Source: Coprinus comatus (taxonomy: Eukaryota; Basidiomycota; Agaricomycetes; Agaricales; Agaricaceae). From it: a DNA stretch of 64,000 nucleotides. A program made the translations under genes and the position numbers. The notes beneath the pieces are model-generated. The model did no database searches. It was not told the origin of the DNA and saw nothing but the letters and a program-made list of their open reading frames with translations. The stretch lies in NCBI GenBank assembly GCA_034638255.1, contig JAWPGT010000006.1:434001-498000 (forward strand), in the 5' to 3' direction. This document shows, piece by piece, positions 27,774 to 39,137 of the stretch (position 1 is its first letter; each line of letters starts with the position of its first letter).

Positions 27774-29098
27774 ATGTCCAATATTTCAACGACGCAATTT
27801 CCAACGCTTCATTCTCCTGTCCATATCGAAAAAAATGCATATTCGTCATTGCTACATATGTTAGCGCAAGTTCTCTTTCTTGTATCATTCGTTCTACCCA
27901 GTTCAATCCCGACACCAATTCGACGCCTCTTGTTCTTCCCAATTGCAGGAATATTTTTGTACCTTGCATTCTTCACAACAACAGGCAGTATATCAGGCGA
28001 TACAGTTCTTGGACCCATTCTGATCACCCAAGCAACTACTGTCCTTGATTTTGTACTATTACATGATACAAGGAAGGAGTTTAAACGCAAATGCGATACC
28101 AACGGGGACAAGCTAACATCTTCTGCTGATGGTGCTCCTGGAGAAACACTTAAACAACGTTTTGTTTGGGGTCTTTCTTTACTCGCTAATATGCGTGGTT
28201 ATGGTTGGTCATGGGAACCATCACCTGGAATTCTTCCCCCACGTCCATTACCAGACATAACTCGTTCCGACTTCATCCAATCCCAACTGAAGAAAATTGT
28301 TCTAAATGCTGTAATTGCAGTCATCTCACATATTCTTAATACCGTCAACCCCGCTCTGCATCTTTCAGAAGGAATTCAAGGATCGAATGTATCTTGGGGT
28401 TGGAGAATGTTAGCCATTTTAGGGTTTGCTGCGGTTGCATATGCGCATATGAGCATTGCATATCAATTGTGTGCTGTGGTGACTGTTGCTACTGGTGTCT
28501 TGAAACCACAGGCATGGCCTGATTTTTTTGGGAAGATTGAGGATGCATGGTGTATTAATAGGTTTTGGGGGTGCGTGTTTCTTTCACTTGTTCATGATAA
28601 ATTTCTTAGTTATTTTTATAGTCGATTCTGGCATCAACAACTGCGCGTAGTGAGTATTCTTAAAGACATGTTTTTTCTGCATGTTACTTATGGACGATCT
28701 CCTATCTGCAGTTAGTCTGCTCCATCAGCAATTTTTTGCTTCCTGAGAAAATGAAAGCGTCACTACCATCAGAATACTATTCATTTATCCGCCTAACGAT
28801 CTGCTTCCTCCTATCAGGCATCATTCATAGTATGAGTGAATACATGCTGGTCAACCACCTTCCTCTCGAACCATTTTTATTCTTTGCCGTCCAACCTCTC
28901 GCTATAATATTTGAAAAAGTTGTTTTATTACGATGTTTCCACGATCCAAAGAATCCTACGAGATTTGAGAGGTTGTTGGGATATGTGTTTGTGTTGATGT
29001 GGTTTACGTGGGTTGGGCCGTTAATGATTAATCCGAAAATTAAAGCTGGAGCTCTTGGAGATGCGGAAAGTGCTCCTGCTTGGTTGAAGCATTTCTGA
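27774..29098 (+). CDS. Wax-synthase-like membrane-bound O-acyltransferase
   Basis: Three exons (27774-28570, 28622-28649, 28712-29098) total 1212 nt, 403 residues. The protein has several hydrophobic segments (for example LLHMLAQVLFLVSFVLPSSI, MLAILGFAAVAYAHMSIAYQ and, near the end, YVFVLMWFTWVGPLMI). The join of exons 1 and 2 yields NRFWGRFWHQQLR, the F-W-G-R-x-W-H-Q motif of the fungal wax synthase/MBOAT family, with a later conserved His in FLLSGIIHSMSEYM. Such enzymes transfer acyl groups from CoA to alcohols or secondary metabolites in ER membranes; in basidiomycetes related proteins acylate terpenoids. Substrate cannot be told from sequence. No terpene synthase or other biosynthetic gene is near, so it is not an obvious cluster member. 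Splice site choice at 28649 (GTGAGT) is preferred over an alternative three bases earlier. Confidence 0.85.
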
Positions 29099-29797
29099 TT
29101 TGGATGGGGAAATAGGATTGGGTTTATTGGTGATGATGGGAGAATTTGTCATTGGACATTTTATGGGGCTGTCATGTTCCTATCTATCGGTTAGTCCTTA
29201 CAAACTGAGGTGTGCGATTGATGTTCGTGTAATTCTATAGAGATCGTTATTGAATTGTTCGTAACTTCATACATACGAAGTACCTACTCCGTATTAGTTC
29301 AGACTCAGAGCGTCGGAAACTCGTAAATATGGAGCACATACGTGTTGGGTTATGAATAAAAATAATAGAAGTCGAATGTGGGCCATTCACCCCATACTAT
29401 CTACCCCAATACTCCGTACTAACTCCTACACTTAAACACAGTAGCTCTAAGGTAGAAGTCCGTCTTGCTTGAGAAGACGTAGTAGTAGCTCTTATACTGT
29501 GCTAATATTCCTCAACTACATATCACTTGCTTCCAAAAGTGTACTTAGATAATTTATAGTTTGTGATGTGACTATAAGCTTAAAAACTTGGCGTCATTTT
29601 CATTTCATTATTGTGACGTTCATGATCATGATGAAAGCCAGAATTGGTGACGAGGAGTCACCGAAAATGGACATCAGTCAGCGCTTCGGCATTGATGTCA
29701 CCAAGATGGTTTTGTGATTCTGTATGGTAAGGCTGACGTCGTCAGGAGCGGCTGTATTAGAAGTGTCAAAAATACAAATACAACCCAAAAACAACGA

Positions 29798-29830
29798 GTG
29801 AAACCTGTCCCACCCTCCTCGCCGCTTTAC
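29798..29830. repeat. Decayed copy of a GC-rich palindrome
   Basis: GTGAAAC ... GCTTTAC with a C-rich centre containing CCACCCTCCTCG. It resembles the two perfect palindromes at 30009 and 30817, with two unmatched stem positions. Confidence 0.5.
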
Positions 29831-30008
29831 ATGGTGACGATTGATTATCATCAGTTATAGATTATAGAGAAACTAATGTTCTCTTGAATCACTATTCACA
29901 GTAGGACATCGAGAATGGTTGAGTTTGAGTCATTAATGAAATCAACGATCATCGATCATCGCCGACCAAGGTTATTTCTTTTGCATGATTGCAAAAATAT
30001 GCAATGGT

Positions 30009-30041
30009 ATGTGAAGCCCGCCCGCCCACCTCGCTTCACAT
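30009..30041. repeat. GC-rich 33-bp palindrome
   Basis: A perfect 9-bp stem (ATGTGAAGC with GCTTCACAT) closes a 15-nt C-rich loop (CCGCCCGCCCACCTC). A second copy at 30817-30845 has the same loop length and a compensated stem pair. Confidence 0.75.
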
Positions 30042-30204
30042 GATTTCGGATGAAACTTCATTCACTGCGTGATTTGTTGGCTGCCGGCTGGCTAACGAGG
30101 AGTACAAATATAGATAATGTCGAATCTATACCATTCTCAGGAAGTATGCCAATTAAAAATAGGATTGTTATCCTAAAGACAAGCATCATAGTTTCCTTGC
30201 AACG

Positions 30205-30465
30205 AACATGTCAATTATCACAATCTAAATCAGTATCGTATCAGTAGTTCTATTAGGTACATTGTCGCTGCACTGTATGTATCTAAGGTCTTGGGAGAGA
30301 TGGTAAAAATAGCATTGATAATAAATACGACAAGAACAACTGTGTCGTATTTGGACTATTTTTACTATCTCTCCCAAGACCTTAGATACATACAGTGCAG
30401 CGACAATGCATTTAAGAGCAGTACTGACACAATGCTGATATATCTTGTGGTAATTACCCATATCC
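30205..30465. repeat. Long inverted repeat (hairpin), about 260 bp
   Basis: Core arms 30260-30312 and 30356-30408 are 53 nt each and complementary at 52 positions. The 43-nt centre contains its own 9-bp stem (30323-30331 with 30344-30352). Outside the core, pairing continues at roughly 70-75% to about 30205 and 30465. The whole region can fold as one hairpin. No transposase or clear target-site duplication is seen. It could be a foldback/MITE element or the template of a small-RNA hairpin. Confidence 0.85.
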
Positions 30466-30816
30466 ATTACCATATTGATTATTAACGGGATGTGAATGGA
30501 AGTACGAGTATGCCCAAGCTTGAGCATATAATTTCGCCCATGGGTTTGAGTCTGGCATTGAGGGAGTTTCATCCCAATTCACATATCATTTTGACAGATG
30601 TGTCTGTCAAAGTGCAGGCGCTCGAATGTCTGCATCAAGGTGAAATGTCCACCAATGTTTAATATTTAATGATTGATGAAGCTGAAGTTCGATGCAACAC
30701 ATCGTAGCAGTGCTCCAACTCCATACCAGTTTCGGTTGGGTTTTGATGGATGTTATATCCATTCAAGTGCATCAACATAGTGTGATACAAAGTAAAAAAC
30801 ACATTATATATATAAA

Positions 30817-30845
30817 GTAAAGCCCGCCCACCCGCCTCGCTTTAC
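30817..30845. repeat. GC-rich 29-bp palindrome, second copy
   Basis: GTAAAGC with GCTTTAC (7-bp perfect stem) around a 15-nt loop CCGCCCACCCGCCTC. Compared with the copy at 30009, a G-C pair of the stem has become A-T on both arms. Confidence 0.75.
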
Positions 30846-31599
30846 GACAAGAGATTCCTTGATTGGTCCCGAATATCTGTGGTTGACCAAGAGTCGATAT
30901 GTACGTTGCATCCATCAGGTATGGTGGCAGAGAGCCTCCGGAGAATGACAGTTTTGTCCAGAGTGCAAGAACAAACGTCGACCAAGTAACTTGCATGAGA
31001 TAGTCACGGATATAACTCCGAGTTAAAAACACAAAGGCAACCGGGTTGGAACAACAGTGTCAAATGATACTGCGTGTAAAAAGACAATGTTTAAAGCCTG
31101 AAAGATATCAGCCATTGGCAACAGAAGTAGTCACTCGCCATGGATAGGAGGATAATCAGACATTCGTCGATGCGTGGATGTGGCTGCAGCAGAACGGTAG
31201 TCGACAAGGTGTGCGCATTCTTTAGCGAGGTTCATAGGAACTGCAAAATAGCAGTATTTGAGGGAGAAAATTTCCACTCATTGGTCTGGAAAGACCACTC
31301 CGTCAGGAGTATAGGCGCAGAGCTACTGGCCTAGAGAGCCACGATGGGTCTCGGGGCTTCGCAGTTATTAGCGACGTTGCTTGGTTCCTCTGTTGAGGGG
31401 CCCCTATATCAGAGGCGACATGAGGCACGTAGTGCTGATTCACATCCTGAGTTGCCCATACGGGACTCAGCTACCTGACGTGTATGTTCAGGTCCAAGAG
31501 CCAAAGAAACATTGGCCAAATAGCAAACATTTATATGTGACTTAATGATGGATGACTAAGCGAGCAATTCTTTCCCAAACACCACAACTGAGGCAAAAA

Positions 31600-32030
<431 letters not shown>

Positions 32031-32309
32031 ACAGCACTTCATGTTCACACCGCCTACTTCATATGCAATCAAACAAAACCGATCAAGTATGCCTACGCAA
32101 GTCCACCTGAACTCTTAGATATTACTCTGGAGGACGTTACACAAGGTTTTTTGAGTGGGACGCTTATCAGCTTCGTACCTTACCTCCCTACAATTTGTAT
32201 CATTAACTTTTCACAATATCATTTATTTCACGATACAGGGTATACATCAAGAGCTACGGTCCTCATGAAAATTAATTATATGTCTAATACGAAGTCAAGA
32301 GACCACACT

Positions 32310-34110
32310 TCATTCAGGCAACCGACCAAGACCAGTAGCCCTTGCAGAAGCCGACGAGTCATTCGTGTGAAGCCTTGTCGACGACAGCGCAGAATCTCTA
32401 GACACAGGTCGTAAAGATTCCTGGGTACTTGGTCTTGAGACCGGTGATGGCCTTGTTATCAACTGCCTGTATCTTTCGTTCTGATTGGATGCATCAGAAG
32501 CAACACGAGCATATCTTGCGGCTGACGTTTCGGATTCGATAGGAGATGGATTCGAAGGGTTCGTTGATAACTCATTGTCCTCAGGAAGCAAGCCTAAACC
32601 AGTTGTCCTCCTGTTCGCGCCTGTGCCATTCATTTCGGAGTAGTAGTGAGAATGACCTGATGCTTTGGGCATGTCGACAGTAATTGGGAGATCAGTGGTT
32701 GATGGTGGGTCAAGATTACGACCTGAGACTAGATCGGGTCGAGTGAACTTGAAGAGAAGGACGTTAAAGAATCCAGAAAGGGAGAAAATGACGCTTGAGC
32801 ATATAAGGGCCACCGGAGAGACGCCATGTCCACTAAAATCCAGCCAGCGGACGATGCTAACCGGAAGGACGCAGAGGATATAAACGGCTGGATAACTGCA
32901 ATTACAGGGAAAAATCAAAGGATCAGCGTTGAATGCCTCTACCGTATGCATATCCACAGACACTTACAAGAGCATGAGTATTGCAACCTCTTTAGCCTCA
33001 CTCTGATCATCATCTGCTTCATCTCCATCTAACCCTGCTTCTACTTTGTTGTTGCCCTTATTACTTCTCCTCAGGTGCTTCACATACCCCTCTACATCGA
33101 TGATACCTCGCATGTCTAGTGCGATGATACCATATAGGATGAGCATAACAAATGCTGCAATCCACATCCAGAGATACTCAAAAACAATACGTTCAACTTT
33201 ATATTCAGGACTGATCCAACACCCTAAGCGTACGTTAACTATCATTCTCACCCGAATAATGACAGGAAGGACTCACAGTATGTAGTGTCCCCATAGTAAG
33301 GTGGATTGGCCCCGTGGTGCATTGCGCTGCTGATAGCGACCATCAAGACGATGAATAAGACTACACCGAATAGCGCTACAAAGCTAATCTTTCTTGAGGC
33401 ACGCCACCCGAATACGAGCATAAAGAAGGTGTCGAATGCGATATACTTGAAACAGCCGGTCAGTCTTATTTGTAGATACATTTTTTTGATGAAAATATGA
33501 CCCACGAGAGACCTAGAGGTAAATAAAATTAGACCAAGAAATTTCCAGTGAAGAAGGGAAAATACATTAAGGCCACACCAACATCTCCGATTTGTTTCAA
33601 ATGCCCTTGTGCTTCACATAGTGAACCTTCTGTGATAAACTATAGGTAGTCATTTTCCATCAATTCCACATTTACGCTCAATTCAGAGTTCAGAAAAAAA
33701 TTGATACATACCCCATCAGATACCCATTTGATATTGAGTAGACCGCCAAGTGCCTGTATCAACTCTGCGAACATCAGGCCTACAAACCCCCATGAGTCTG
33801 TGGCGTCAATAGGTGGTAATTCAATGGTTGAGTTGAGCTTCTTGATCGCTTGACGAGCCCGGTACTTCTTAATTAACTTGTTCTATATATATGACCACGT
33901 AAGCTACTATCTTCAGTCCTGTGAGGAACTGCACTTGCGCCTGTGTAACAGAGTACGATTGTGACAACTAGTGCCGATAATCTTGAGTAGGGAAGGAGTT
34001 AGGATTCCTGAACACTGCCTGCATATAGACTATACTCACGCGGCTGCTTCAACTGATATGAAGATACCTAGTCGTGTACCGAAAGAAAATTGATTTTCAT
34101 GAGAGGTCAT
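32310..34110 (-). CDS. Seven-transmembrane receptor, cAMP-receptor/Git3-like
   Basis: Eight inferred exons (34110-34040, 33981-33939, 33882-33712, 33639-33566, 33512-33506, 33445-33277, 33223-32968, 32895-32310) total 1377 nt, 458 residues. Seven hydrophobic segments are visible: LGIFISVEAAALSALVVTIV, WGFVGLMFAELIQALGGLL, DVGVALMSLYIAFDTFFMLV, ISFVALFGVVLFIVLMVAI, EYLWMWIAAFVMLILYGIIA, LFYPAVYILCVLPVSIVRW and ALICSSVIFSLSGFFNVLLF. The YCWxxP loop (YWCWISPEYKVERI) before segment 5 and the YP...LPVSIVRW motif of segment 6 fit the fungal Dicty_CAR/Git3-type receptor group that senses nutrients or unknown ligands through G proteins. A long cytosolic tail (about 150 residues, Ser/Thr-rich) follows. 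Intron 2 appears to be GC-AG (GCAAGT donor), and exon 5 is only 7 nt; these two joins are the least certain. Ligand unknown. Confidence 0.8.
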
Positions 34111-35291
34111 GGTGGGGGAGACCTTGGGTTGGGAAATGACAGTTGCGCATTATAAGCCTCTCATGACCGTGATTCCTTTTCAGGATCCCATTGGAGAGGG
34201 AACAGGAATTAAAGCGTCCCTTCCGTTGTTGTTGGATCATGGTCTACTGCCAGATATCAACATAGCCTTCAAGGTGTTGAACATGTCCTTTGTAAATCAG
34301 TGGCATATCAGGATCTATAAGTAGAATGTGTACCTTTCCTCCGTTTATATCAATTCGGTTTCCTTAGAGAGAATAATATGGGGTTAAAGCTGGTTAAAGG
34401 AAGGCTATGTAAATCAACCACAATGTTCAAACGTTCAAGCACGTTCAAGCACGTTCAAGCACTGCTTTACCAAAGATCACATGCAGCCCTGACGTCAAAG
34501 ACCCTCCAAATACATATTGTTATTATACCGCCAAACTCCTGCTCCGAAGGCATCCGAGCACGACCTGTTGAACAGCATTGAGGGAACTGCAGTCACACCA
34601 GTATACCAAGGTAATGGAAGCGTTCCACCACAAAGAGTATGAGATAACGCATGTATCCGCATAACGTCAAACAGAGGAGGCTATCATCAGCGCTGATCAA
34701 GGAGACACCTGGAGACACCGCCCCTGATGTATGTATTCACTACTGTTCCGGAACTTGAATGGTGAGGATTATTTGCTCTTATAGAGTTAAGGTAATGAGA
34801 AAATAAACAAGGAAGAAAAATAACAAGACAGGACTGAGGGATAAATATTAATTGACTATCACAACCTCACTCCAGTTTACAGTGTTAGTGTTGGATAAAG
34901 AATGTCAGGGTACTGCCTGGTACTGCAGCCCAGTCTCCGCCAAGACTCTCGCGTGACCGGTTGAAACAAATTGAACATTGCAGGAACGTTGATCGCATGC
35001 TTGCAAGTTGCCAGAATAAACAGTGAGCATGAACTGGATCCCTCATGTATATATAGTACATCAGTACACATATACAAACCCTCAGCAATTTACAATTTCC
35101 TAAGAAAACTATCACTCTCCAATTCTGTGGCCGGGAGAATGTCACACAGGCTATAGCAAAAATCTCCATCATTCAGGGTGATCATCGTTCAAACTTCTCA
35201 AATGTTTCATAGTCTGGGGCCCTGCAAGGCGACAACACGTATATAATACTCGTGCCTCCTGGAAACTGGCGTTCTTGAAAAAAGGCCAACC
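34111..35291. other. Intergenic region with a 10-bp triplicate
   Basis: No gene recognised. It holds three perfect tandem copies of ACGTTCAAGC (34431-34460), directly after a partial match. Confidence 0.6.
34431..34460. repeat. Tandem repeat, 3 x 10 bp
   Basis: Three identical adjacent units ACGTTCAAGC, preceded by the related AATGTTCAA. Confidence 0.9.
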
Positions 35292-37782
35292 ATGTCCTCC
35301 CAACAGGTGTATACACCAGTGGCAATCCATTCGTTCCCTGATGATTCCTCTTACCATGGTGGGCTTCCCAATGCAAAAGATATTTACGCCCACACCCACA
35401 CCACAAAAGACTAGAAAGGGGTGAGTCTTACATCGATCTTCTATATATAGTACGATATGCTTCATGCTCATGTATTTTACTTGTACAGCGGGTTCTTCGC
35501 TGCTATTGGGTCCCTCGGTTCTATTGGCCGTTAATGGTAATCCTTGGTCAAACTGCATTCTTAATCCTTGGGTGGACATTTTTCATCGTGACGGGTTCAC
35601 GGCCAGTTCCATTCGATGATTGGCGGGCCACCAATCTGCGCGACGCGACACAGGGGATTACCATGATTGTGACATTTATTGCCACTCTAATTTCTACTGC
35701 AACAGGATTGTGCGTTAGCCTCATGGCCCTGGTAATTGACGTGACGTATACTAATCTTGAGACTATAGCTTGTTCTCTCATGCAGTCCGCCATGCCTTGA
35801 CAGTTGTTTTATCAAGCCCTACCAACAAGACTTCTTATTCGTCGTATCGAACGCCATTAAAATCTCCAAGAAGTCTTTGATCAAGGGCTTTGTTCGATTC
35901 AAATGGACGTTGCTTGGATTTATTATGTTCATGGTCCATCGCTTCCAAACCGCATCGTGAGCGCAGCATGTTTTTATCGTGTAAAGTCAACTAATTTGGT
36001 CCCGCTTGTTAGATGGAACACACTCCTAACACCTAGACGTATTGAACTCGCCACACAAATGTCTGGATTTGAGCTTGACTTCACTAATCCGGATCTTCTT
36101 GCTGCCTTAGACTCGCAACTTGTAAATTTCTTCACCCAAGTTGCCCCTGGTGAGTATACAACTCTGACACAAACCATTTCATCATTAAACCCCTCCTTTA
36201 GACTTAAGAGTGAATACCATATCCCAAGTAATTTCAAGTGGTGTGGCAGCGGCCAATGCAGAACTCGGAAGACCTTCTCTATTGAGCTTCGATAGCTACT
36301 CTTACATTGGGCGTGGAACTCGTATGTTTCAAGTTCAATTCACAATCCCCTCAGCTGAAGGTTTTCTGCAGATGGGATTATGCCTGCCAATTACATTCCT
36401 CTGGAAAGCACCATTCCATTATCGACAACCAGTAATACAACTTATCCTGCCAACACCCGCCTGCCAAAATTGAAGTTCGACCCGGAAGGATACCCGCACC
36501 GCTATATCATGGGTCAACAAGGGATTTCAGCGAATATCATATGTGAAACGAAGGCGCCGCAGTCCGGTTTCAACCTCTCGATTGTAGATGAACCGTTGCC
36601 TAGCTCACAAAATCTCAACGCCTCATTTGTAAGGAGTAGCTTACGATGCCCTGGGTCCGAGACAACAACTGAATACCGTGAGTTATCAATTTAATTGCTC
36701 TGGGCATGCTGCTAAATGTCACTTTAGTTCCTGTTTTGGTAACAGGCGGAAACTACCTGTTCGCCACGCCCTGTTTCATCACAGAGGCTCAGAGTACACC
36801 AGAAAGTCTCCGACGAGGCTACTTCGGTATGTACCCATGTCAAAGTTCTGCTCAACACTCATCTCAAGCGCTTACGTCTCCTTCCCCAAGAGCTCGTAAT
36901 TCAAGGGGGCGGGATATACCGGTCGGAAATTCCAACTGTTTGCACAGTGAGACCACTTGTAACCACTCTCAATGTGGAGTACAACGAGAATTCTTTGTTC
37001 AGCTCACTGTCGTCCCAATCGGATGAATATCCAAATTATATCAATGCAACATCCCCTTTTACTTCAGTCGAAGTAGCAGACTTAGGATTCTATCCTGTTG
37101 CCGTTATAGAACGAGCGTTCATAGCCGCTCAGAGTATGACCGGAAACGTTATTGGGAACTCTATGACGACATTGGGCAATGCCAATATGACTGAGAATGA
37201 ACTCAATGTCATCCTGGTTTGTGTCGTCGTTTGTTGGATTTTCTTCAGCTACTCATTTTCCTGTCACAGGCCAACTTCCTCAGTGGAATGTTTGAGTTCA
37301 GTGGAACGGTCAGTCATTAAAAATCACGACAGCTCATAAAGATTGCTCAAACCTGCCAATAGCTTATGCGCTCTTCCTTGACTTCAAGCGACAGTTTTCT
37401 CCGCACCGCAGATACAAATGAAATTCCTCCATCCATGACAAGATCGACGAATGGAACATTCTATGTCCAGACACTAGGCTGGCACTTGGGTCGGAATGTA
37501 TCGCCTGCAACCATGATTTCACCCTCGATAATTCTCCTCGGGTCTATCTTTTGCGTGCTTTATGCATTGGCAAAAGGAAGTAGTGATGATGATGATGTTG
37601 ACTTCCAGTCACATTTCGATGCTGGGGATATCTTACAAGTTATCGCTGCAACTGCGAATGGTGATTTAAGGACAGCTCCTCTCGCTGCTTTCGATGAAAA
37701 GTCTGCTATCCCGGCTACTTCTATTAATGTGCGTTTGCGGGCAACGGCGGGTGGAGACAAAGTTGGCCTGTTTACTGCATAA
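35292..37782 (+). CDS. Multi-pass membrane protein of unknown function (fungal-specific type)
   Basis: I do not know a named family, but the architecture is common in agaricomycetes: an N-terminal pair of membrane segments, a long extracellular part, and one C-terminal span. Solid exons are 35489-35709, 36013-36149, 36202-36321, 36372-36677, 36728-36826, 36891-37216, 37270-37308 and 37363-37782, which keep one frame. Seen: RVLRCYWVPRFYWPLMVILG (first span), DATQGITMIVTFIATLISTA (second), a large domain with likely N-glycosylation sites (NATS, NMTE, NGTF), C-terminal span MISPSIILLGSIFCVLYALA and a cytosolic tail. Two parts are uncertain. The first coding exon (MSSQQ from 35292) needs a 6-nt exon at 35415-35420. 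The exon after 35709 has two possible acceptors: 35769 gives a familiar-looking SHAVRHAL but breaks frame; 35786 keeps frame. Confidence 0.65.
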
Positions 37783-38097
37783 TGGACAATTCTCAAGGCA
37801 TACCATTCACATCGGAATCTTGATACATAGTGTATTTCTTGTCTGATATATCACATTTCTCGGTTTGATCCATAGTACCATCCATTTAATACGGACAATG
37901 TACATAGCTTATGGACTCTTCATGTCCCAAAAATAGTACAATGATTATATTGAACAAATGGCTGACGCGAACCCTTCACTTTACTACTTACTGAAGTCAC
38001 TATTCCACGTACGTCCACGTTGACATCAAATCCGAATATATGCACAGAATTCTCTTATAAAGTCCCATTCCATATTCTTTACAATACTGCTAGTGTT

Positions 38098-39137
38098 ATG
38101 GATATCATCAACAGCTTCGGAGCTACCGAAAGGGCTATCATCGACAATTTGCATGATATTTTACAATCATTTAGTACGTTGTCTTCTGCCAGTATCGCAG
38201 TTGCCCACACGGTCAAGGTCATATATATATATATATGTATATTTAATATTTACCAGGTTTTCTACGGAGAACTATAAAGTCTTGTTCCTTGGAATCGGAA
38301 ATAGTGGAAATTCGGTATGTCACTTTATTTGGTACCCCGTCTGCGGACTCAAGGGCAGCAGCTCCGAAGTCACTTCTGTCTAGGCTAATGCATCCGAATG
38401 AACCGCTGGATCAGAATATTCCATATACATATCATCCGAGTGAGTCTAGAGTGTTGTGTTGAAGTTTGACTGATAATTCTATGACTATTTAGGATCCGAA
38501 GATATCACATATGAGAATCTCAATTTCGTGATATTTGATCTAGGTAGTCACCCCCTTCAAGTACAGTATATTCAAAGTTTTACAATAAAAGGAAAAAACT
38601 CTTACGCGTTGTTTTCTTTGTGTTTTGTTCTCTTTAGCGCGGCGTATGTGGAAGGATTATTTCGAGGCCACTGATGCTATTGTCTATACTTTGGATGCCT
38701 CTGCTAGTACTCAAGAGATGCAAGAAGCCAAGCAAGACCTCGATTACATTTTCTCTTTTCTTGCTCCCACTGTTCCTGTGTTGATTTTTGGTAACAAAAT
38801 CGACGCGCCAAATGCTATAAGCGAGGAAGCACTACGAAGAATATTGGGGCTCGGAAATACTACAGGAAAGGTAAGTTGAGCAGCATCCAAAGGCCGTGCC
38901 TTCCTTGAAATATTAATCTCATCAAGTCGGACTTAACATACATTATAGGGCTTAGTTACACTCAGCGAAGCAACTCGACCCATCGAAGTCTTCATGTGTT
39001 CCGTCCTAAAGGGACAGGGATATCAGGAAGGTGTGTAGTAATCTTGCTTTAGCGGAATTAAACGCAAGGCTGACAAGTACCCTGTTTCATGTCTCATGCT
39101 AGGTTTCCATTGGCTTTCCAAACATATGCAAAATTAA
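38098..39137 (+). CDS. Sar1-like small GTPase paralogue with degenerate nucleotide-binding motifs
   Basis: A seven-exon model (38098-38217, 38270-38314, 38370-38439, 38493-38543, 38638-38870, 38949-39030, 39103-39137) stays in frame for 211 residues. The C-terminal half is clearly Sar1-like: ARRMWKDYFEATDAIVYTLD, FGNKIDAPNAISEEALRRIL, TTGKGLVTLSEATRPIEVFM and CSVLKGQGYQEGFHWLSKHM. Sar1 starts COPII vesicle formation at the ER. However, the P-loop reads GIGNSGNSSLL, with Asn (codon 38309-38311) instead of the essential Lys, and the switch II DLGGHQQ is reduced to DL before ARR. A longer exon to 38560 would add GSHPLQ, close to the normal motif, but then the next exon is one base out of frame. 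This is therefore either a non-GTPase paralogue or a decaying copy. The first two exon joins are tentative. Confidence 0.7.

Larger units (their letters stand above)
29099..31599. other. Gene-free, repeat-bearing intergenic region
   Basis: About 2.5 kb without a supported gene. It contains three small GC-rich palindromes (29798-29830, 30009-30041, 30817-30845) and a large hairpin-forming inverted repeat (about 30205-30465). The frames called on both strands across 30225-30572 are mirror images of the same inverted repeat and are not genes. Confidence 0.7.

Noticed and set aside
30225..30572. Open frames on both strands over the hairpin
   Set aside because: They share the peptide LSQDLRYIQCSDN because the DNA is an inverted repeat; this is a reflection of the palindrome, not two related genes.
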